This document shows positions 25,703 through 33,956 of a stretch of DNA of 64,000 nt, piece after piece. The notes below the pieces were generated by a model that did not search any database, had not been told where the DNA came from, and worked only from the letters and a program-made list of their open reading frames with translations. The DNA lies in assembly GCA_030041495.1 (NCBI GenBank), contig JASHNT010000078.1:59975-123974 (forward strand), in the 5' to 3' direction. Both the position numbers and the translations under genes were made by a program. Origin of the DNA: Bryobacteraceae bacterium. Lineage in GTDB: Bacteria; Acidobacteriota; Terriglobia; Bryobacterales; Bryobacteraceae. The number at the start of each line of letters is the position of its first letter. Position 1 is the first letter of the stretch.

Positions 25703-27418
25703 TTACCGCAGCACGGTCAAGGCGGGCGTCTCCTCCTTCACCTTCCGCGCGGCGCGCTTAGGCTTCTTCTTCGGCAGCCGGCTCGCCGACCTCCGAGCCC
25801 TGTGGAACGTTACCGCAAAGCGGTGCGCCTCGTCGCGAACCATTTGCACCAAGTGCAACACCGGAGAGAAACGGTCGAGCACGATCGGCTCCTGCTCCTG
25901 CCCGTAAACGTAGATCCATTCCTCACGCTTGGCGATGGAAGCCAGCGGTTGATCGGTGATTCCCAACTCCTCCAACGCAGCAGCCGCCGCGTGGAGCTGG
26001 CCTAAGCCTCCATCCACCAGCACCAGACCCGGCCGCTCCTTATTTTCCGATTGCAAACGCGAGTAACGCCGCGTGATCACTTCACGCATGGATGCGAAAT
26101 CGTCATTGCCCTCCACCGTCTTGATGATGAATTTGCGGTAGTCCGACTTCTTCATCTTGCCGTCTTCCCACACCACCATGCTGGCCACTTTATCCGTGCC
26201 CTGAATGTGCGAGATATCGAAACATTCGATGCGGCGAGGCGCGTGCTCCAGCCCCAGCGAGTCGCGCAAGGCTTCTTGAATCGCCTGCGAGGACGGCTTC
26301 GTCACGCGGAAGCGTTGCTCAAAGCTATGCTTGGCGTTGGATTCGACCAGGTCCAGAAGATGCTTCTTGGGTCCGCGCTGCGGCGTGTAGATTTCGACCT
26401 TGCGCCCACGTTTCTCGCTGAGCATCTCCTCCAGCACCTCGCGTTCCTCGAACTCGGCAGGCACGTGGATGAAGGAAGGCACGTAAGGATCGTTCAGATA
26501 GACCTGCTTCAACAGCGAAGCGACGAACTCCTCCGGCGCGAACTCCATCTGATCCTCCCAGAAAAATTCCCGGCGATCGACGATGTGGCCGTGGCGCAGG
26601 TGGAACAGGTTCGCGGCGACCAGCGGAGGCTCGGCGTAAAACGCAAGGATGTCGGTGTCGCTGCCCTCAGCCGCGGCCATCTTCTGCTTCTCGCCCATCT
26701 CTTCCACGGTGCGCAGTAGCTCATGAACGGACGCAGCTTCTTCGTAGCGCAGCGCCGCGCTGGCCGCTTCCATCCGGTCGCGAAGCTCCTTCGCCAAGTC
26801 CTTGTGCCGGCCTTCCAGGAACAGCCTGACGGAGCGCACGGCCTCCTGATAGCGGCCGTCCGAGGTGAGTCCTTCGGCGCACGGACCCAGGCAGCGGTGA
26901 ATGTGATACTCCAGGCACGGATGGGTGTGGCGCCGCGTCAGATCCACGTTGCAGGACGGCACCAGAAAATGGCGATGGATGAAATGCACCAGCCGGTGCG
27001 CCAGGTTGCCGGGGAAGTACGGACCGAAGTAAGTGGCTCCATCCTTGCGCAAACGCCGCGTCACGTACACGCGCGGATATTTCTCCGCGGTCAGCTTGAT
27101 GTACGGGTAAGTTTTATCGTCGCGCAGCAGGATGTTGTAGCGCGGCTTCCACTGCTTGATCAGGTTGTTTTCTAGCGCCAGGGCTTCCTTCTCATTGTCG
27201 ACGCGGATGAATTCGATATCGCGCGCCTCCCCGATCAGGGTGCCGGTTTTGACGTCTCCCAGACGGTCTTCGTTGAAGTAGCTGCGCACGCGATTGCGCA
27301 GGTTCTTGGCCTTGCCCACGTAGATCACCGTGCCGTGAGCGTCTTTGTAGAGGTACACGCCAGGCAGCGCCGGCAGCTCGGCCGCTTTCTCGCGAAGCTC
27401 TGAGGACGGATCTATAAT
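25703..27418 (-). CDS. uvrC: UvrC excinuclease subunit, unusual start and missing C-terminal HhH
   Basis: Makes both incisions in nucleotide excision repair. Seen: GIY-YIG nuclease domain (GVYLYKD ... VIYVGKAKNLRNRVRSYF), Cys-rich CNVDL/CLEYHIHRCLGPC, UVR motif (LRDRMEAASAALRYEEAA), and the RNase H-like half with FDISHIQGT and LVDGGLGQLHAA. Only 551 residues follow GTG 27358, and that GTG is the Val of the GVY motif, so translation must begin earlier. The frame is open for 20 more codons (SSELREKAAELPALPGVY) to a TAA at 27421, with no ATG, GTG or TTG; ATT 27418 is the best candidate. The usual C-terminal helix-hairpin-helix pair is replaced by a basic tail (PKKKPKRAARK). Confidence 0.9.
   Translation of the reverse strand: MIDPSSELREKAAELPALPGVYLYKDAHGTVIYVGKAKNLRNRVRSYFNEDRLGDVKTGTLIGEARDIEFIRVDNEKEALALENNLIKQWKPRYNILLRDDKTYPYIKLTAEKYPRVYVTRRLRKDGATYFGPYFPGNLAHRLVHFIHRHFLVPSCNVDLTRRHTHPCLEYHIHRCLGPCAEGLTSDGRYQEAVRSVRLFLEGRHKDLAKELRDRMEAASAALRYEEAASVHELLRTVEEMGEKQKMAAAEGSDTDILAFYAEPPLVAANLFHLRHGHIVDRREFFWEDQMEFAPEEFVASLLKQVYLNDPYVPSFIHVPAEFEEREVLEEMLSEKRGRKVEIYTPQRGPKKHLLDLVESNAKHSFEQRFRVTKPSSQAIQEALRDSLGLEHAPRRIECFDISHIQGTDKVASMVVWEDGKMKKSDYRKFIIKTVEGNDDFASMREVITRRYSRLQSENKERPGLVLVDGGLGQLHAAAAALEELGITDQPLASIAKREEWIYVYGQEQEPIVLDRFSPVLHLVQMVRDEAHRFAVTFHRARRSASRLPKKKPKRAARKVKEETPALTVLR
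27413..27418 (+). promoter_or_regulatory. Consensus -10 box TATAAT of the TPR gene
   Basis: TATAAT at 27413-27418 is a perfect sigma-70 -10 element. A start site 7 bases on would be about 27425, the first base of the GTG codon, so the mRNA may be leaderless. No good -35 is seen. The box overlaps, on the other strand, the proposed ATT start of uvrC. Confidence 0.45.
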
Positions 27419-27424
27419 TTAATT

Positions 27425-27913
27425 GTGTCACGGACGCTCGCCGCGCTCCTTCTGAGCTTGCCGATGCTCATGCGGGCGCAGGATTCCAAGCCCGAAAATA
27501 CCAAGCCGCAAGATACGCAGCAGCAGGTGCAGGAGCCTCCCGAAGAAGATCAGTCCTTCAAACCCAGGACTTACGACTTCAACCCGCTGAAGGCCTCGCA
27601 GAGCATCACTGCCGGAAACTTCTATTTCGATAAAAAGAATTACAACGCCGCCAAGAACCGTTACGTGGACGCGACGCTGTACGATCCCGGCAACAGCGAG
27701 GGTTTCGAGAAACTCGGGGAAGCGTACGAGAAGATGCACGATTACAAAGAAGCGCTGGCGGCGTACAAAAAGCTGATCGAGCTGGAGCCCACCTCCAAGG
27801 AAATCCCGAACATTAAGAAGCGCGCGGAGAAGTGGCCCGCCTCCGTTAGACCGCCCGCCGACTTTTTCCCGGCTGAATCCAAGCCCGCCAACGCCAAAAG
27901 CGCCAAGAAATGA
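27425..27913 (+). CDS. Exported TPR protein
   Basis: 162 residues with a signal peptide (about 1-19, ending MRAQ), an acidic/Gln-rich linker, then two TPR units (AGNFYFDKKNYNAAKNRYV and GFEKLGEAYEKMHDYKEALA) and a Lys-rich end. Periplasmic; it resembles the TPR part of BamD/YfiO-like scaffold proteins but is shorter and has no lipobox. GTG start at 27425. The stop overlaps cutA (ATGA). Role unknown; perhaps envelope assembly. Confidence 0.8.
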   Translation: MSRTLAALLLSLPMLMRAQDSKPENTKPQDTQQQVQEPPEEDQSFKPRTYDFNPLKASQSITAGNFYFDKKNYNAAKNRYVDATLYDPGNSEGFEKLGEAYEKMHDYKEALAAYKKLIELEPTSKEIPNIKKRAEKWPASVRPPADFFPAESKPANAKSAKK

Positions 27914-28242
27914 CCGATAAAATCGTTGTCCTTGGCGCCTGCGAATCCGAGGAGCAGGCCGTGAGCATGGCTCGCCATCTGGTGGAGCGGCGCGTGGCGG
28001 CGTGCGTCAGCATCGTGCCGGGGGCACGCAGTTTCTATCATTGGAAGGGTGCGATCGAGGACACGGCGGAATGGTTGCTGGTAATCAAGTCGCGGCGTGA
28101 TCTGTTCCCCGCCCTGCGCGCGGAGATCACGAGAATGCACTCCTACGAAGTCCCCGAATTGCTGGCGCTGCCGGTGGTGGAAGGTTCGGAGAGCTACCTG
28201 GCGTGGCTGGATCGAGAATTGGGCCCTCCTGGGATAAGCTAG
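27910..28242 (+). CDS. cutA: Divalent-cation tolerance protein CutA1
   Basis: 110 residues, compact trimeric PII-like fold. Family motifs: ERRVAACVSIVPGARSFYHWKG (about 29-50), EWLLVIKSRRDLFPAL, and HSYEVPELLALPVVEGSESYLAWL at the C-terminal half. Members bind copper or other cations and may signal; the E. coli gene affects copper tolerance. It is translationally coupled to the TPR gene and ends 4 bases into the convergent esterase. Confidence 0.95.
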   Translation: MTDKIVVLGACESEEQAVSMARHLVERRVAACVSIVPGARSFYHWKGAIEDTAEWLLVIKSRRDLFPALRAEITRMHSYEVPELLALPVVEGSESYLAWLDRELGPPGIS

Positions 28243-29147
28243 GGTTTTGCGAGCAATCCCCTTCCACGCATCCAGTTCGCCAGCAACTCCGGCCACAAAC
28301 TCAGCGCAGGATCGGAGAGCCACAACCCGCCCCCGTGACCGCCATTTTCAAAAATGTGCATCTCCGCCGGCACCTTGGCCTGGCGCAAGGCGAGATAGAA
28401 TCGCACCGTGTTTTCGGGATTCACAGTGGTGTCGGCGTCGGTGGTGAACAGAAAGGCCGGTGGGGTCTTGGAAGTTACGTGCAGCTCTGGCGAAAGCTTC
28501 TTACGCAGTTCTTCGCTCGGATTATCGCCGAGTAACATGCGGACGGAGGCGGCGTGGGCGATCGCCGGGTCGAAAGAAATGACCGGGTATGCCAGGATCA
28601 GAAAATCGGGACGGCTGTTGACGCGGTCGATAGGATCGGGCGCGGAAGGATCGCCGTCGTCGTAGAGCGTGCCGGCAGTGGCGGTGAGGTGACCGCCGGC
28701 TGAAAATCCCATCATGCCGATGCGGCCGGGCGAAATCCCCAACTCCCCTGCACGAGAACGAACCAGTCGGATGGCGCGCTTGGCGTCGTTCAGCTCAATT
28801 GGGTGATGATAGCGAGGGCCCAGGCGATACTTCAGCACGAACGCCGTCACGCCCATGGCATTGAACCACGCCGCCACCTGGCGTCCCTCGTTGTTCATGG
28901 ACAGATTCCGATAACCGCCTCCCGGCGCTACGATGACCGCCGTCGAGTTGAGGCGGAGCGTGGTTCGAAAGATGGTGAGGGTGGGCTTGTCCTCATCCGC
29001 GGCGCCGAGCGCGCCGGGAGCTCCATTGGGCCAGAGGAGGACGGTTTCCGGCTCGGCATTGGGGTTTATCTGCGGCCCACGAGCCGGCGGATTCTGAGCC
29101 AGGGACAGGCCGGTGAATAGGATCGGGATCAGAAAAGCAGCCTTCAT
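28239..29147 (-). CDS. Secreted alpha/beta-hydrolase (BD-FAE-type esterase)
   Basis: About 302 residues from ATG 29147, which has an ideal AAGGAGGAG five bases upstream and begins a signal peptide (MKAAFLIPILFTGLSLAQ). The alpha/beta-hydrolase signs are the oxyanion loop APGGGYRNLS, nucleophile elbow GFSAGGHL, an acid in TTDADTTV and His in ENGGHGGGLW. Such enzymes deacetylate plant polysaccharides such as xylan, or cleave similar esters. Likely periplasmic. The frame extends further upstream to 29255 but without a leader-like sequence. Confidence 0.88.
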   Translation of the reverse strand: MKAAFLIPILFTGLSLAQNPPARGPQINPNAEPETVLLWPNGAPGALGAADEDKPTLTIFRTTLRLNSTAVIVAPGGGYRNLSMNNEGRQVAAWFNAMGVTAFVLKYRLGPRYHHPIELNDAKRAIRLVRSRAGELGISPGRIGMMGFSAGGHLTATAGTLYDDGDPSAPDPIDRVNSRPDFLILAYPVISFDPAIAHAASVRMLLGDNPSEELRKKLSPELHVTSKTPPAFLFTTDADTTVNPENTVRFYLALRQAKVPAEMHIFENGGHGGGLWLSDPALSLWPELLANWMRGRGLLAKP

Positions 29148-29255
29148 GCCACTCCTCCTTCCAGGTAGTTTAGCGGCTGCCGCGATCTTGTGGTAAATTG
29201 ATAGTTCTGCGTGCAGTCGCGCCAGCAGGCGTGACGGGCGCGTAAATCCAGCCAC

Positions 29256-29280
29256 GTTGGATCAAACGTGTTGGATCAAA
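29256..29280 (+). repeat. Direct repeat in the rplU leader
   Basis: GTTGGATCAAA at 29256-29266 recurs at 29270-29280, 14 bases apart, and the first copy lies within ACGTT...AACGT that could form a 5-bp hairpin. It is in the 157-bp gap between the divergent esterase and rplU, 25 bases before the L21 start, so it may regulate ribosomal protein expression. Confidence 0.4.
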
Positions 29281-29304
29281 ATCAGGCCGGACCAAAGGAT
29301 CATT

Positions 29305-29613
29305 ATGTACGCAGTCATCGAAACGGGCGGGAAACAGTATCGCGTCACGCCGGGCGAAGCGGTTGAAGTGGAAACGCTGGTGGGTGAACCCGGAGCGGAG
29401 GTCGAGTTCGACCGCGTGCTCGCCGTGGTGGACGGCGATTCGGTCACGGCGGGAAGCGCGGCGGGATCGGCGCGCGTCAGGGGCTCCATTGTGGAGCACG
29501 GGCGCGGCGACAAAACCATCGTCTTCAAATTCAAGCGCAAGAAGCAGTACCGGCGCACCATCGGGCATCGCCAGAACTTCACGCGCGTGCAGATCAACGA
29601 GATTACCGTCTAG
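29305..29613 (+). CDS. rplU: 50S ribosomal protein L21
   Basis: 103 residues from ATG 29305 (MYAVIETGGKQYRVTPGEAV), with AAAGGA before it. C-terminal signature FKFKRKKQYRRTIGHRQNFT. L21 binds 23S rRNA on the large subunit. The order rplU-rpmA-obg is the widely conserved one. The frame would allow a longer start at 29257 but the family begins at MYAVI. Confidence 0.98.
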   Translation: MYAVIETGGKQYRVTPGEAVEVETLVGEPGAEVEFDRVLAVVDGDSVTAGSAAGSARVRGSIVEHGRGDKTIVFKFKRKKQYRRTIGHRQNFTRVQINEITV

Positions 29614-29634
29614 CGACGCGCACAAGGAACAGCC

Positions 29635-29892
29635 ATGGCACATAAAAAAGGTTTAGGAAGCTCGAAAAACGGCCGCGACTCGAATGCGCAGCGGCTGGGC
29701 GTGAAGGTTTTCGGCGGACAGTTGGTTTCCGGAGGGTCGATCATCGTGCGCCAACGCGGCAGCCGCATCAAGCCGGGCACAAACGTGGGCATGGGCAAGG
29801 ACGACACTCTGTTCGCCAAGGTACCCGGAATCGTCGAATTCCGCGACCGCGGCCGTCAGGGCAAGTTTGTGTCTATCCGCGCCGCGGAGTAG
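29635..29892 (+). CDS. rpmA: 50S ribosomal protein L27
   Basis: 85 residues, beginning [20 protein letters not shown], with the strongly basic flexible N-terminus that reaches the peptidyl transferase centre. [22 protein letters not shown] is the family core. Starts 21 bases after the rplU stop. No N-terminal cleavage extension of the Firmicutes type is present. Confidence 0.98.
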   Translation: MAHKKGLGSSKNGRDSNAQRLGVKVFGGQLVSGGSIIVRQRGSRIKPGTNVGMGKDDTLFAKVPGIVEFRDRGRQGKFVSIRAAE

Positions 29893-29913
29893 TCGCTCCC
29901 GCGGTTTTCATAG

Positions 29914-30945
29914 GTGTTTATTGATGATGTCACGATAACCGTTCGCGCCGGCAACGGCGGTAACGGTTGCTTGGCTTTCCGCCGCGAGAAATATGTCCCG
30001 CGCGGAGGCCCCAGCGGCGGCGACGGCGGACGCGGCGGCGACGTGATCCTGGTCGCCAACCCGCATTACAACACGCTTCTTCACTTCCGTTACAATCCCG
30101 AGCACAAGGCCGAACGAGGCCGTCACGGTGAAGGCAGCAACAGAAAAGGCCGCGACGGAGCCTCGATTGAGGTGCCCACGCCTGTCGGCACCACGGTCTA
30201 CGACTCGGAGACCGGGGAAATGCTGCACGATTTCACCCAAGCCGGCGATCGTTTCACCGCAGCCAAGGGCGGACGCGGCGGCCGTGGCAACGCGCGCTTC
30301 GCTACCTCCACGCATCAGGCTCCCACGGAGCATGAAGCCGGATTCCCCGGAGAGGAACGGCGGCTGCACTTGAAGCTGAAACTGCTAGCCGATGTCGGCC
30401 TGGTCGGGTTCCCCAACGCCGGAAAGTCGACGCTGATCGCCAGCATCTCCGCCGCGCGGCCCAAGATCGCGGATTATCCATTCACCACGCTGGAGCCGAA
30501 TCTGGGGGTGGTCAGCGCGGACGGCGATCGCAGCTTTGTGGTCGCCGACATTCCCGGATTGATCGAGGGCGCGCATCTGGGCCACGGCCTGGGCGTGCAG
30601 TTCCTGCGGCACATCGAGCGCACGCGGGTGCTGGCGCACCTGGTGGACGTATCGGAAGCGAGCGGCCGCGACCCGGTGCACGATTTTGAAGTCGTGATGG
30701 AGGAGCTCCGCAGTTTTTCTGAAGATTTGGCCGCGAAGCCGATGATCGTCGCGGCCACCAAGATCGACGCGGCGCAGGATCCGGAGCGGATCGCATCGCT
30801 ACGCAAGCTCGCGCGGCGGCGCAAGCTTCCGTTCTTCAAGATCTCGGCGGTCACCGGCGAAGGAGTCCCGGCACTGAAGCGGGCGCTGGCCGAAGCGGTG
30901 CTGGATCAACCCGAGATTGCCTCAATCGAGCCGGCCCAAACCTGA
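29914..30945 (+). CDS. obgE: GTPase Obg/CgtA
   Basis: 343 residues. The N-terminal glycine-rich Obg fold starts [19 protein letters not shown] (GTG start) with [14 protein letters not shown], and the G domain has G1 [10 protein letters not shown]2 region [15 protein letters not shown]3 [10 protein letters not shown]4 TKID and G5 SAVTGEG. It acts in 50S maturation and growth control. It lies 21 bases behind rpmA. Length matches forms without a C-terminal OCT domain. Confidence 0.97.
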   Translation: MFIDDVTITVRAGNGGNGCLAFRREKYVPRGGPSGGDGGRGGDVILVANPHYNTLLHFRYNPEHKAERGRHGEGSNRKGRDGASIEVPTPVGTTVYDSETGEMLHDFTQAGDRFTAAKGGRGGRGNARFATSTHQAPTEHEAGFPGEERRLHLKLKLLADVGLVGFPNAGKSTLIASISAARPKIADYPFTTLEPNLGVVSADGDRSFVVADIPGLIEGAHLGHGLGVQFLRHIERTRVLAHLVDVSEASGRDPVHDFEVVMEELRSFSEDLAAKPMIVAATKIDAAQDPERIASLRKLARRRKLPFFKISAVTGEGVPALKRALAEAVLDQPEIASIEPAQT

Positions 30946-30991
30946 TCTGGCGGCGTGTCCGCTCCATCGTGATGACTGCGGAAACTGGCAT

Positions 30992-33469
30992 CTACGCCAG
31001 GCTCGGCTCAACCAGTGGCGCTTCCGCCGCTGCGGCGGGCACGGGCTCGCCGTGTATATGCTGCCGCATCAGGGATTCCGCTGCGTCCTCGGATAACGGG
31101 CGGTGGAGGTAGAAACCCTGAATCGTGTCACAGCCGAGGGAGCGAAGAATCTCTAGCTGCCGCTCCGTCTCCACGCCTTCGCCAACCACGGTCAGCCGTA
31201 GATTGTGAGCCAGCCCGATGATGCCGCGAACCAGCGTCGTCGAATCGCCGGTCATCCGTTCCAGATCCTTGATGAAGGAGCGGTCCACTTTCACCGAATC
31301 CACCGGCAAAGTACGCAGCCGGTTGAGCGAGGAATAGCCGGTGCCGAAGTCGTCGATGGCGAACGTCACGCCCGACTCACGCAGCCGGGCAATCTGTTGC
31401 AAGGCCGGTTCCAGGTTCCCGACTAGCGCCGTTTCCGTCACCTCCAGCTCCAGCTTGCTCGGGGGGAAGCCGGTTTCGGTGAGAATCGCATAAGTTTTGT
31501 TGGCGAACTGCGGATCGGCAAACTGGACTCCGCTGGCGTTGATGGCCAGGCGCGGCACATCGAGGCCCGCCCGTAGCCATGCTGCACCGGTCTCGCAGAC
31601 CGTCCGGGTGACCCATTCGCCGATAGAGAGGATCAGTCCGGACTCTTCCGCGATGGGAATGAATTCGGCGGGCGAAACGCTTCCCAGCTTGCGATTGTTC
31701 CAGCGCAGCAGCGCTTCGAAGCCGTCCAACTCGTTGCGCCGGCCCATGAGCGGCTGATACTTGACGCTCAGCTCGCCGTTGTCGATCGCCTTCTTCAGCT
31801 CCGTTTCGATCTCCAGGCGGCGGCCCAACGACTCCCCCAATTCCTTGTCGAACACCTGGAAGGTATCCCGGCCCAGGCGCTTGGCCTGATACATCGCCAA
31901 GTCCGCACAGCGCATCAGGGACGCGGGGTCGGAGCCGTGTTCCGGGTAGATGCTGACGCCGGCGCTGGCGGTGACTTTGAGCTCGTGGCCGGACACGCTC
32001 ATGGCCATGCGAAGGTTCTTGCTGATTTTGGAGGCGATGATCCGGGCATCGTCGGCAGCCTCCAAATCCCCCACCAGCACTACGAATTCGTCGCCGCCGA
32101 TGCGCGCGGCGGTGTCGCTTTCGCGCAAGGAGCCTTTCAGACGCTGGGCGCATTCGCTCAACAGCTCATCGCCGATGCGGTGCCCCAATGTATCGTTGAT
32201 TTGTTTGAAGCGGTCAAGGTCGAACCACAGCACGGCGACCTTCCGGCGATTACGCTGCGCCCGCAGAATGGCCTGCTGCACGCGATCGTGGAACAGCAGG
32301 CGGTTAGGCAGTCCGGTCAATACGTCATGCTGGGCCTGGAAGGCGAGACGCTCATATAGCATTGTGTTTTCGATGGCCAGCGTGGCCAATTGGGTCATCT
32401 GAGCGGCGACGCACTGCGAGTTCACCTCCACGCCCTGCGGAGCGAAAATCAGCAGCAGGCCGATGGCGTCTCCGGCGACATTTCTCAGAGGGAGAATCAC
32501 ATCGGCCAGGCTGGCGCGATACGCCAAACCGGCGATTTCCTTCCGCGCATCGTCACTCAGACTCAGAGATCCATCGATGCGTTCGAATGCCTGGGAGCGT
32601 AGCACATTGGTCACGTGCTCCGGCAGGCCGGAGCTGGCCTGGTATAGGATCTTGTCGCCTGCCGCGCTCCAGATGGATGCACCGGCCCCGGCATGGCACT
32701 GCGACGGCAGTTCCGCGATGGCGCGCAAAGTGTCCGCCAGAGGCGCGTGCGTGCCCACCATCTCCAGAATCGCCACACGGCGGCGATCCATTTCCTGGGC
32801 GCGCTCCAGCGAATGATTGGTCGCGGCCAGCCTCCGCAGCGCCGCGGCGCGGGCCCGGTTGACGCGCAGCAGCGCCAGGACGATTCCGGATGTGGCAAGC
32901 ACGAACAGCGCCAGGCCGGCAATGCAGATCTGCAAGGTTCGGTCGACTTGCGCGGATTGCGTTCTGGCATGAGCCTGCAAAGCGTGCTTCAGCGCTGCCA
33001 GATCCTGAAGCGCCGCAGCGAAAGCCTGATTCCCCTCACGCTGATCCAGCGCCAGCGCGTGGCGTGCATCGCCAATCAGAATGCCGGCGATCACCGCGTC
33101 CCGAGCCTGACCGTACTTCTGCCAGGACATTTCGAAATCCTCAATTGAGCGGTCGATGTCGGCGGGGGCCTGCAGGGCGCGAAAACGCCCGATAGTATCG
33201 CGCACTTCGCGGTCCGCTTCCCGAGCCGCGTCGACAAAGGGAAGCTGCTGGTTGGGATCGGTGACTCCCAGGGCGTAGAGGAACGCCCTCCGGCTCTCCT
33301 GAGTCTGGAATTCGAGATCGCTTTCGATTTGCGAGCCCACCGTGTCCAGCCGGTACAGGTCCCTGGACCGGGTAACGGCGCGTTGGAGCTCGACAAAGCC
33401 TGTGGCAGTGCCCACCAGCCCGTCAACGGCCAGCGCTAGGTAGAGCAAGAGAGGGAGCCAGCGTTTCAT
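30992..33469 (-). CDS. Membrane sensor with GAF, GGDEF and EAL domains
   Basis: 825 residues. TM1 (about 5-25), a periplasmic helical segment of about 155 residues (four-helix CHASE3-like), TM2 (180-202), coiled region, GAF-like (about 225-375), GGDEF (RIGGDEF intact), EAL (GFEALLRW). The phosphodiesterase residues all appear kept: NASG, ELEVTE, DDFGTGYSS, KVDRSF, GEGVET and IQGF. It could make and break c-di-GMP in response to a periplasmic signal. Its ATG overlaps the stop of the PBP-like gene upstream (33466-33469), and an outer-membrane protein gene precedes that, so the three form one transmission line. Confidence 0.95.
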   Translation of the reverse strand: MKRWLPLLLYLALAVDGLVGTATGFVELQRAVTRSRDLYRLDTVGSQIESDLEFQTQESRRAFLYALGVTDPNQQLPFVDAAREADREVRDTIGRFRALQAPADIDRSIEDFEMSWQKYGQARDAVIAGILIGDARHALALDQREGNQAFAAALQDLAALKHALQAHARTQSAQVDRTLQICIAGLALFVLATSGIVLALLRVNRARAAALRRLAATNHSLERAQEMDRRRVAILEMVGTHAPLADTLRAIAELPSQCHAGAGASIWSAAGDKILYQASSGLPEHVTNVLRSQAFERIDGSLSLSDDARKEIAGLAYRASLADVILPLRNVAGDAIGLLLIFAPQGVEVNSQCVAAQMTQLATLAIENTMLYERLAFQAQHDVLTGLPNRLLFHDRVQQAILRAQRNRRKVAVLWFDLDRFKQINDTLGHRIGDELLSECAQRLKGSLRESDTAARIGGDEFVVLVGDLEAADDARIIASKISKNLRMAMSVSGHELKVTASAGVSIYPEHGSDPASLMRCADLAMYQAKRLGRDTFQVFDKELGESLGRRLEIETELKKAIDNGELSVKYQPLMGRRNELDGFEALLRWNNRKLGSVSPAEFIPIAEESGLILSIGEWVTRTVCETGAAWLRAGLDVPRLAINASGVQFADPQFANKTYAILTETGFPPSKLELEVTETALVGNLEPALQQIARLRESGVTFAIDDFGTGYSSLNRLRTLPVDSVKVDRSFIKDLERMTGDSTTLVRGIIGLAHNLRLTVVGEGVETERQLEILRSLGCDTIQGFYLHRPLSEDAAESLMRQHIHGEPVPAAAAEAPLVEPSLA

Positions 33470-33948
33470 CGGAGCCGGTAACCTCCTTGGCCGGGCGACA
33501 GCCCGTCGATTTTAAGAACACGGAGCTCACGGCAGTCTGCCGCGCCTGCGGAAGAGCTTTCGATCAACGCAACCGCCGACGGAACGTTGAACACGAACTT
33601 GCAGGCGGCGGTGTCGGAATTGAGCACCCGTATGATCGCCGGCTCCTGTCCCATGAACTCCAGCCCCTCCAGGCTGCGCTTGTAGTCCTGCCAACTGATG
33701 TTCAGAAACCGGTCCATGAGAAACCGGTTGGCGGGGCTCCCGGCGCTGCGCTGCGCCAGCACGATCTTGCTGTGGTTAGGCCAGTGCGTGACCGTTCCGC
33801 TGAACATGGCGCGCAACGCGGAGACGCTCAGGTTGCTCACCGGATTGGAGGGATGCGCCACCACCGAAAAGCCTTGCCCGGCGGCCAACCGGGCCGCGGC
33901 GAAAAATCCCGCCAGCGCTAGTTTCCGGAATTGGGACGGCGTCTGCAT
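33466..33948 (-). CDS. Small periplasmic substrate-binding-like protein (PstS/PBP-type fold)
   Basis: 160 residues from ATG 33948. A signal peptide (about 1-24, ending LAAGQG) is followed by a segment that resembles the start of phosphate-binding-type PBPs: VVAHPSNPVSNLSVSALRAMFSGTVTHWPN, seen at about 29-58 (the pattern L-x-DIF-G-x-x-x-W is typical), then LAQRSAGSPANRFLMDRFLN. Only one half of a full PBP is present (full PstS is about 300). So it binds a ligand or acts as a regulatory lid rather than as a transporter component; no permease or ATPase is near. Start overlaps nothing; end overlaps the GGDEF-EAL gene. Confidence 0.75.
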   Translation of the reverse strand: MQTPSQFRKLALAGFFAAARLAAGQGFSVVAHPSNPVSNLSVSALRAMFSGTVTHWPNHSKIVLAQRSAGSPANRFLMDRFLNISWQDYKRSLEGLEFMGQEPAIIRVLNSDTAACKFVFNVPSAVALIESSSAGAADCRELRVLKIDGLSPGQGGYRLR

Positions 33949-33956
33949 GGCGATCC

